The position numbers and the translations under genes are program-made. This document shows positions 55,740-64,000 of a stretch of 64,000 nucleotides of DNA, piece by piece. The notes under the pieces are model-generated. The model worked only from the letters and a program-made list of their open reading frames with translations. It was not told the origin of the DNA and searched no databases. Source of the DNA: Isoetes taiwanensis (Eukaryota; Streptophyta; Lycopodiopsida; Isoetales; Isoetaceae); contig JAJEKV010000021.1 in assembly GCA_021234155.1 (NCBI GenBank), forward strand, positions 10,965,523-11,029,522, read 5' to 3'. Numbering within the stretch: the stretch's first letter is position 1; every line of letters begins with the position of its first letter.

Positions 55740-56364
55740 TTAATGATCTAGTGGGACTGGTAGTAGTGGTGCAGGGTCAACAATTACTGTTCTTTGAATA
55801 AAATAATCTACTCTATCTGCATCCAGATTCGTCATCACCAGAAGGCAGTTCATTCTAGTCTCCAGCATTCCATCATAGTAACTTTTAAGAGCCTCCAACA
55901 AATTTCTTTGTTTTGAGTTTAGGACTACGGAATGGCTGAAAACAAAACTAATGCCCACGGAAGAAGCTACATGCAGAACTACTTCAGCAATAAATGCATG
56001 GATCTGGGCATCTGATAAGCATCCTGCTGCAGATATGGCACTTCCAGAGAAATATCTCTGCTCAAGGGCTGGAATCACATGATCAAACTTGTGAATCAGT
56101 CTGTTAAAATCCCTAAATAAGGTGGATTTAGGGATATCTTTGAGAAGTGCCTTATCTCGGGGTTTTGGTAAGGATCAGCTCCAAGCCTTGATCATGAATG
56201 TGAGCACGATTGGTAGCGTCGACCTCCATGAAACCTGTTGTGTAACCCATTGTGCAAAGAGTAAGTAACTGCACAAATACAACCTCACATAGTGGAATCG
56301 GGAAGAGAGATTTATAATGCTTGAGCAGATACGAGATAGTCCAAGCTTTTGAAGTGTTGCGCAT
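55740..56364 (-). pseudogene. Unidentified gene, two frames joined by a shift
   Basis: Begins MRNTSKAWTISYLLKHYKSL at 56364, runs to QGLELILTKTPR, then shifts frame near 56155 into KALLKDIPKSTLFRDFNRLI, HKFDHVIPALEQRYFSG, SDAQIHAFIAEVVLHVASSV and ends RTVIVDPAPLLPVPLDH-stop at 55740. About 205 codons in total with one frameshift and no stop inside, so it is among the best-preserved coding regions. No family recognised. CGCG-rich hairpins lie directly before the ATG and after the stop, as in the 39.9-53.8 kb locus. Confidence 0.55.
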
Positions 56365-56367
56365 TCA

Positions 56368-56655
56368 ATCGCGCGCAGCGCGGTACAGTATATACAGATT
56401 ATAAATGAATCCCTTTTTTAAATGTGATATTTGATTATTTAGTTTGACTCGCGCCTCGTGCGAGAAGTTGTATTTTAATACTATTATATATTTGGTATAC
56501 CGTTAATGTGTTAACGTGTCGCACGCAGCGTTGTACAGTATACAGATTATAAATGAATCCCTTTTTTATATGTGATATTGAGTTATTTAGTTTGACTCGT
56601 GCCCCGCGCGAGTTGTATTTTTATACTATTATATATTTGGTATTGTTGGCTTTGA
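56368..56655. repeat. Imperfect 150-bp tandem duplication with CGCG hairpins
   Basis: GCGCAGCG.GGTACAGTAT..ACAGATTATAAATGAATCCC..TTTAGTTTGACTCG..GCGAG..ACTATTATATATTTGGTAT occurs twice with a period of about 150 bp. Each copy has one GCGCGCAGCGCG-like and one CTCGCGCCTCGTGCGAG-like hairpin. Confidence 0.85.
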
Positions 56656-56994
56656 GTTGAAATTACAGCCTAGTAAATTAGGCGAGCGCTTGTTTGCTTA
56701 TTACGAAAACTTTTTGATTATTTATTATTATATACACTACTCTTTGTATCTCATCCTCTCTTCTGCTTTTCAGATTTCTTATAAAGCTACTGCAGAGGAA
56801 CACTATGACAAAGAATCGCAGAGGAACACTGTGACAAAAAACTTCGAGTAGAAAATAATATTCCATCCATACCTCCTTTTAATGCATTGATACAAAAAAA
56901 AAAAGAAAAAAACTTCCTCAAGAGGAAGAGGAGGAAGGAAAAAGTTCGGATTGTGAAAGATGCTAACAATTGTAGTAATGAGATAATGCAGCTA

Positions 56995-58060
56995 TCAAAG
57001 GGGGAGATTGTGGCTGCCCCAACAACTGCTTTGATAGATTTACAGTACAAGAACTTGTGGAAGCCGGATCAATCTATAAGGAGAAGACTCATGACGCTAG
57101 AAAAACTTATATTTACAACATTATAGAACATGCACTTGGGTCATCACCTGATGCTAGGAACATGGGATTTCCTATTGGTGAGAAATGGATATGCAACAGT
57201 CCAGTGACAACCATACTAGGTATTAGTGGAGATTCAGGCAGAACCAAATGAGGGGTGCTCAAATAGGTTGGCATGGTAATCAGGGAAAGATTGTAGACCA
57301 GAGCCTATTCGAGAAGTTTGTTAACTATCATGCTATATGTATGCCCGATAAAAGCGCGATTGATGAGGATAGGTGCAGGAAAATAGTTCGAATGTTGCCT
57401 ACGTATTTCACGCAGAAAGTCATTTTACAAATGATCAACAATCTTCTAGAGGAAATGAAAGTACACAAGTTCTCATAGTCAACCTTCAGCAAGCTCTAGA
57501 CCAAACATTTTTCGAATGTGAAGAGGATGCAATATAACAACTTCTCAAAGTGCAATATATGCGTTGAGTTGCTAGATAAGCTCAAGAAGTCAAAGCGTGA
57601 GGTGGAAAGGTCAGCTGTGTGTAAAGACATGAGAATTCACATGATGCAGCAGATGCCATGTTGGTCAACATATTGGATATGGAGATGCTTGTCTATAATA
57701 GAACCAGAGAATTTTCTATGCATCATTCACGACAAGATGGATCAGCAGAAGACCTGCTTGCCTCAATTTAGGGCTATACCAAAGCCCGTTGCAAGGTCAT
57801 TTCCCTTGTAGATATCATTAGCTGGATTCATACTTCATGGCCAGGGAGCAGTGCATCAATGACCATTTCACATTAAAGTTATGGGATGATGGCCCAAACC
57901 TCCATGTTGGTAGCATTGCAACAGCTTTGCGCAGTTTGGAGCATGGTTTTAATGGAGATGTGCATTCTTCTCGGCTGATGCAACATCTTTTCAAGGCTTT
58001 GCACAATACTACTCCAATAAAACTAGAGGATTTGGCCATAGGAAAGATGAATGGGTAATG
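56995..58060 (+). pseudogene. DUF7869-like transposon-associated protein
   Basis: Frames in order: CGCPNNCFDRFTVQELVE (Cys-rich start), ARKTYIYNIIEHALG, VTTILGISGDSGRTK, shift near 57250, GAQIGWHGNQGKIVDQSLFE, SAIDEDRCRKIVRMLPTYFT, FSKCNICVELLDKLKKSKRE, FLCIIHDKMDQQKTCLPQFR (the I..DGMDQ.KT.LP motif, here HDKMDQ), ILHGQGAVH and WDDGPNLHVGSIATALRSLE. This order fits uncharacterised DUF7869-type proteins known from plants and animals, often regarded as transposon-derived. Four stops and two shifts; inactive. Family name given from memory of the motif order. Confidence 0.55.
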
Positions 58061-58099
58061 CCTGCAATTGCTGTGAACCCAATTCATTCTTGTTTAAGT

Positions 58100-60660
58100 C
58101 ATTGCATTTTGTTTTCTTTTTTCCACCTATCAGTTAGCATTTTTTTTCAAATTGGGTAATGCCTAGTTTAACAATATACAAATAGAATTTTAACCTCAAT
58201 TTTGTTCATAGCTCTGGATTTTGCTAGCCAAAATGATAAGGTACAACGGTTCACGATGATGCAGACTGTTCAGGTTTATGGCTACAGAAACAACAAGCGT
58301 CGCTATGATGCAGAGGGTTCAAATTTATGCCAACAAAAACAACAGGCTATAGATGGTTCGAAACCCTTAATATATAAATATACCTGTGGATGTGGATATG
58401 CCTTTGCTAGAAATTGGGTGAGCTCGAGATCTGAGGAATTGTTTGTCCTTATGCCTTTTTTGATAAACCTGTCTCGAAGATTAAAGCCACTTGATAAAGT
58501 CATGGGAACAAATCATACGCTGTTTTTTAATAAAACCTGTCTCTAAAATCAGAGCCATGAAAATTTTGCCTTTACGGAGTAGGAGAAAAGCTTTTTGCTC
58601 CGGAAGTAGCTGCACGAGAGATACATTTGAAAGCTAATTAAATAATAGAACTAATAGTAATATCTTTTTTTTTTCATCCTTAATCCTATTGTTTAAATTT
58701 GGTTTTTCCGGGGTTCCGAAAACTTTTTGGAATTTTTTTTTGATTTGATTTCCTAAGGTTTGGATGGTTTTGGTGGCCGGAAACTAATTCCGATTGCCAA
58801 AAATCGGATGTTTTTCTTTTCCTATGATTTTCCTATGACGATTTTGATATTTTTTGCTTGCCTTATCCAATCCAAAGTCGAATTTGTTTCCCGTTCTGGC
58901 TGCATCCTGGCATGCATGCCACGATTTCTGAAGAGCTCGGCATGTTGAAAATCCATTCTTCATGTCTCTTGGCCGTAACTGGTATGTTTCGCTCCATTTG
59001 TTCAACCATAATTATTTTTGGCATTCCTATGATAGCATTATGCATGCTTACAGTGGTGATCTAGGCGCTCGCAGGTGGCTTGGGATGGATTCAGAGCTTC
59101 AGGTTGTGAGTTAGGGTTTGTTCTATCATGTAGTCTAAATAATACCTGATCAGAGTTTCTTATTTATTTATTTTTCTCCGTGGAGCGAGAATATTTGGAT
59201 ATTGCCAGGGCCTAGGTCATATCTTTCTCTGATTTCTGTGTTTTGCTTATTTCTTCGAACAATGGGTCTCTTCCGACAGTTTTCTTTCATTCTTGAGCTT
59301 TGCAAACCTTTTGACTTCAAGAAAACATCATTTCTGGATGGACTAGATTTTTCCAAATTGTCACGGTTTGAGAGAATATCTGTTATGGGTCACTGTTAAA
59401 CTTTTGAGTTTTGATGTGTATATCTATTGTTTAAACTTTCTCTCTATTTGCACGTGAAAATCCACAGGTCTCTTCCTAACTCTTATACTCAGACCTCTGC
59501 TTGCCATATTGGCAATGATACATTGCATCTATTCCATCCTGTATTGATAAAGATTTTTGTGAAATTAAATATTTAATGCTGCAAGGTTCCATGTCAGATG
59601 CTGCACTATATGGTAACATTTTTTGTCAGGAGAGTTGATGAAAAGTATAAAACATTTGTGCTACAAAATCGCTTTGATCAAAATGGCTTTAACTTTTTCT
59701 TATTGTGGGCACACAGGTCCGTTGTCCTAGAAGGATTTGGACTTAACTTTCCAAGTATGTGGAGACTATAGATAATGTGATCAGGTTAGTTAGCCCTTTT
59801 CCTATATTTTGCTTGATAATCACTCTGCCGTTAAACTGCAATTGTTATGCCTGCACAAAGCATGCACTCTCACGCTGCCATTTTATTTTTGAAGATGATA
59901 CACCCTTTATTTTCCTAGGGTTCATTTATAAGAGCATCTGCCTCCGTGGCAGCAGGACAGTCCTAGATTTGTTCACTTTATAGCTTTGTAGGTGTGCACA
60001 AGGTCATATGATATATGAAAAGTCAATTGTGTATTTATTTTGTAGCTAACTGCATGTTTTAAGCTTATTTGATGTGAGATTCTATGAAGCTAAGTAAATA
60101 AAGACGGTACACAGTAAATCAAGCTTTATCAATTGCAAGAGAAAGGATGGCGGGAAAAAAGAGCAAACGGATCTTGGCATGCAATCATTTAAGCCTTTAC
60201 TAAGTTATTTGCGATGATAGGCTATTTTTGTCATTTGCAATTGCTCTTTTTAAATGAGGACCTTTGGTTGATGCAGTAAAGATGCTATGGATGTTTTGCA
60301 TTATATGCATGATAGGAATGTTTATAACATCCTATATAGACATACAGTATCTATCTGGTTTTGCACAAATGCCAACGACATCCCATATTTCTTAAATGTT
60401 GTAAGCTGTGGCATCATCTCATTGAGGACCAATTTCTATTATGTAAGAAAATAAGAGAAGCAATTATGGCTATACATAAATCCTGACAGGCAACCATGGG
60501 CCAGGCACTTACCCATCCACTCCTTCATTCTGGAATGAATAGATCCAGCTCTAAAATGCATTTGCGGCCTACTCTCTGGGTTACATTCCCTAATCATTTG
60601 ATATTTGTAATATTTTACTTACCATTGATCTGAGGCTATTTTCTAGACATTGACATCGTC
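58100..60660. other. Unassigned region
   Basis: No convincing gene. Short open frames at 58202-58546 and 58760-58948 lack motifs. T-rich tracts before AG dinucleotides suggest intron-like DNA of a + strand gene. Confidence 0.4.
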
Positions 60661-60670
60661 TTTGGTGCAG

Positions 60671-61378
60671 GGTTATCCTACCACAATCAAGCTACAAAAA
60701 TGGAGTCAGTTCTAATGGCTTCACCAGCAGCATCTCTCTGATAACGAATCTGCCAGTGGTCATTGTACATGAAAATCACCTTTTTGGATATATTCTAGCA
60801 GAAGTAAGATTTTTATGCTTATGTGGGAAAAAATCTAAGGATTGAAATGCCATCCTTTGTACAGGGTTTCTTACCCTTTCAAATTCGGCATGAAGATCAA
60901 GGATCGGTTGGCTAGGTAATGAGATTTTGTTGTAATAATATTTGCCCACTTTTATCTGTCTCTTTTTATAGATGTTGCTACGGAGCTGAGCACACCCTGA
61001 ATTATTCCAATTTTTTGCAGCTGCCAGTTGAATGCTTCTTTGGATTTAATTTTCAGGTGAGTTTTCCTGTTACTTCTCTTTCTACATGCATGCATACACG
61101 CAGCAGCATAAATGCTCTATTCATTACTTGCAATTCCTCTATTTATTATTGCAGATTATATTTCGAATTTAGCCATTTTCGCAGGTGATTAGACCTTTGC
61201 AAGCATTATATCATCATCTCTTTATATCCTTCCTTAGGATGTTTACTCCTTCCATTTTTTATCGTTATACAGGACGTTGAACTTAAAGTGGCATATTCAT
61301 ATAAATCTGCAGTGTTTCACTCAGGTTGTTGTTTGCCTCAGATTTCATGAGCTCCTATTAGATTCACGGAGAGGTACA
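60671..61378 (+). pseudogene. Unidentified spliced gene fragment
   Basis: Exon-like pieces with fitting signals: 60671-60803 (TTGGTGCAG .. GAA/GTAAGA; VILPQSSYKNGVSSNGFTSS, ISLITNLPVVIVHENHLFGY), 60865-60915 (TGTACAG .. AG/GTAATG; VSYPFKFGMKIKDRLAR in one frame), 61021-61056 (TTTTGCAG .. CAG/GTGAGT; LPVECFFGFNFQ), 61155-61184, and 61274-61377 (TATACAG .. GAGAG/GTACAT; DVELKVAYSYKSAVFHSG). Phases do not all agree, so it may be decayed. Protein not recognised. Confidence 0.4.
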
Positions 61379-61399
61379 TTTGATATTGCTTTTAAGTTA

Positions 61400-63430
61400 G
61401 CCATTTGGATGTTGCACAGTGGCCTTAAATCCAATTGGAGGAACACGTTAAACTGCTGTTGATTCTCAGTCCTACTACTGTGCCCATGCCTACATATTTT
61501 GAAGCGATCCTCATTCTAAAAGGTATGTCGCAAGGAGCTACACGATGTTTTGTCGACATGGTACTTGCCATTTGACTGGAGCAGAATGCATGGTTGCCCT
61601 GCAGTAATCATTTGGAAACAAGTGCTTTCTGTATAACAGGTTTTTATACTTTCCACCTCACCCAAAGTTTCAAAAATGGACTTAAGTCTGGAAGTTTGAG
61701 TAACAGCAAAATATATATTTTCTATCAAATGCTCTAACAACTGCAGTTGCATTAGATGACTCATTCTTAGATAATTGCAAATAATTGAGTGCCTGATTAT
61801 GATTATGAAGTATTATCTGTGAGCCCAGAACTTCTCCATCTTATAATTCTGTCCTTATTTAAGTGCTGATGTTGGGTTGCCCAGTGAGGGTTTTCCAGTG
61901 ATTACTATGCTTTAGATGAAAAGTTTAATAGCAGATAAAACATAGACATGCAGATCTATTGAGGCCCTTGAATGTAAAAGCAAATGTTATCTCTTTTCAT
62001 TAAATTGGAAACTTTCTGATGCAGGGACCCATGTCGGCTCTTAGACATTATTTTGTTATGTATTCAATGGAATCAAACAACTATCTAAACCATCGATCCG
62101 AGAAATGTACAAGGTAGACAATGATGTTGCTGAAACAATGTGGTCTGAGCATTGGAATTATAGATTGTGAGGCCATCATTGTTGCTGAAGGAATACGATT
62201 CCTTCTCCATGTTTCTTGCCGAATTACATGAATATAAATATATATTCTCTAGATGTTGTTTGATTGGGGTCTCTTCACAATCACATAGATTAAGTTGCAT
62301 ACAAAACTTGGAGCCAACTCTTTTTTTATCAATTACATTTGCAAGGAAATCTCCAACTCTGAAATAAATAGTAATAGTAATAGAATGAAATCCAGAAAAC
62401 TTGATATGGTCTTTGCATATGCAACTTCAAGATTTGGAGAAAACATAGGATTGGACATGAAGCCTTATCCTACCAGAAAAATGGATAAAACTGGGAGAGA
62501 TCATACATCAAAGGCAAAGTCTGGTTCTCACTAATGTCGAGATTGAGAGATGCCTTTTGCTACCATTTTGTGTAGTGAAGCATTGTTTGGGATTGAGAAA
62601 TAGAGAAGATAATATATTCTATTTTGCAAGTCTAACTTGATGAGCGACATTGGTCTTCCCTGAAATAGAGCTATAGAGTCACTTAAGATTATTGATTGCT
62701 TTGCTTCTATTCTCCAAAATATAGTATAGCCAACAGACATAACTATTATTGCCCAGATGTAGAATGATAAGATTAACCCTTTAATAGTTTATATGTAGTC
62801 AATTCACAATCCTTTGAGGTAAGCACTGACGTCTATCTAAAAAGACTTTGGTCATGTAGGCTTGAGAATGCCGATTTAAAGATGGCAAAACAATCACTTT
62901 TCAGAATTTCAACCTTTTTGGGCATGCTTGAAGTTGTCCAGTTGATAATGTTACAGCATTAAGCCAATTCTATTTCTTTATTTAGAAAAGGTAATTCCCA
63001 TTTTTTATCATGCATTATGGAAGGGGAGATTTATTTGTTGCAACACATCAAGCAAATCAAAGTCATTTGGGTGCATTTTCCATACATAGCCCAGAAGGTT
63101 TTCAAGCCACCTAGATAAGCGTTTCTCAAAACTACTGGTAACAAATCTATATATTTTGATAAGGCCACTAGCAAATACATTATTTCAACAACTTTTCATG
63201 CAAATTACATAGGAATGGTATTTTTATCACATTACACATTTCTCCACCTAGATTTTAGTGAAATAGCCATTTGCCAACAATTAGCGTAGATCACCTTATT
63301 CTCAAAATACAGCTTTTATAAAGTGTCCACTCACTTAAAATAAAAATGACAAATTTGTTTCTGTATCACAACATTTAAGTTCAAAAAACCCCAACTTCAA
63401 GAACACCCTCCATCCCTAAACAAAAGGAAG
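61400..63430. other. Unassigned AT-rich DNA
   Basis: I see no gene or defined repeat here. Short frames at 62085-62534 on both strands have no motif. Confidence 0.4.
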
Positions 63431-63441
63431 AACCAAAATCC

Positions 63442-63509
63442 ATATTTGCTAAAGCCCGGCGTTGAATCCATATTTGCTAAAGCCCGGCAACGCCGGGCAC
63501 CATAACTAG
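63442..63509 (+). mobile_element. Helitron 3' terminus
   Basis: GCCCGGC AAC GCCGGGC (7-bp stem 63482-63488 with 63492-63498, 3-nt loop), then ACCATAA and CTAG at 63506-63509, followed by T. That is the canonical Helitron end (hairpin 6-10 nt before CTRR, insertion before T). A 29-bp imperfect duplication TCCATATTTGCTAAAGCCCGGC precedes it, so the hairpin start is present twice. The element extends leftwards; its TC 5' end was not identified. Confidence 0.85.
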
Positions 63510-64000
63510 TTAATGTTAATTTCCCTAAATCTAGTCATTACCCTAAATCTGGTCGTGACAGGGCAAGCCTCTCTCCAAGATAAGAAAAAAATCTAACTTT
63601 CTAAATACTTCAATTAATGTTAATCTCCCTAAATTGGGTGTAACAATGCAAGTGTCCAAATAGTCTAAGCAAATCACAACAGAAAAACCAGTTTAACTAT
63701 ATCTTTCTTTTACAATCCTATCAACACCACTTTAACACAATTTCCAATCCTAGCAAGACTGGTTTCTCGGATATTAATCCTTTGATTTAAAGCCTCCTTC
63801 TGTACTAACATAAAAAGTACACAAGCAAAGGAAAAAGAATTTTGATGGGAAGAATAACTCTTTTTCACTTTTCATTATGACGAGCCGGTCTAGGTAGTAG
63901 CAGCAGCCTTAGCTAGTGCATAGTTCAATTGTTCACGAACTGAATGCAGTAGCCCGATCCTCTTATTTAACAACCATGGTCATGTTTGAACCAGCATGAA
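63510..64000. other. Flank right of the Helitron end
   Basis: AT-rich, with TTAATGTTAAT.TCCCTAAAT repeated at 63511 and 63612. No gene seen. Confidence 0.4.

Overview
The window reads as nuclear DNA of a large, repeat-rich land plant, probably not a compact angiosperm. The evidence is a set of recognisable plant gene pieces (GH9 endoglucanase, actin, an LRR receptor kinase, an FCP1-type phosphatase, perhaps an AG-peptide) inside AT-rich DNA dominated by degraded transposons: Ty1/copia, a solo LTR, L1 and another LINE lineage, a tRNA-derived SINE, Helitrons, hAT and MITEs. A fern, lycophyte or similar genome is my guess; species is not determinable here. I found no intact long gene. Almost every coding stretch carries stops or frameshifts.

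1-3 kb: CT-rich low-complexity DNA and unassigned sequence. 3-17.9 kb: three head-to-tail copies of a composite unit (copia pol fragment followed by the C-terminal part of a Helitron PIF1-type helicase). Later insertions can be read base by base because the sister units give the empty site: a tRNA-derived SINE in unit 1, a solo LTR with TG..CA ends at the unit 1/2 junction, and a 5.56 kb LINE splitting the helicase of unit 2. 17.9-22 kb: unassigned DNA with two copies of a GC-rich perfect hairpin behind a CACTA-like end sequence, and a 59-bp tandem duplication.

22-32 kb: a patchwork of short + strand gene pieces with plausible splice sites (LRR-RLK, unidentified exons, a 38-codon actin piece) plus a minus-strand tyrosine-recombinase piece, a long fold-back and a 439-bp MITE. 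It looks like transposon-captured or otherwise scattered gene debris. 32.6-38.4 kb: Helitron Rep domain (minus), an L1 3' end (minus), a 3' end of the same LINE family as at 8.7-14.3 kb, a degraded Helitron 3' terminus and another poly(A) retroposon.

39-56.6 kb: the most unusual part. On the minus strand runs a split, intron-containing locus: a short first exon beginning MATK, a Lys-rich N-terminus, a ParB-like DGQHS motif (the Q codon is now TAG), further exons, a possible methyltransferase-like region interrupted by a 940-bp hAT element, and an FCP1/HAD phosphatase domain (DLNGVLL). Its intron-like regions repeatedly carry short CGCG-rich inverted repeats. Foreign-looking pieces (HD-type hydrolase, GH9 endoglucanase, L1, minisatellite-bearing repeats, a 400-bp array of TTTCGC/GCGAAA palindromes) lie between its parts. 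57-58 kb: a + strand pseudogene of what looks like a DUF7869-type transposon-associated family. 58-64 kb: weak spliced-exon candidates and a textbook Helitron 3' terminus at 63.5 kb.

The genes do not form a pathway. What connects them is transposition, capture and decay, with many in-frame stops of the CAG-to-TAG or TGG-to-TAG type.
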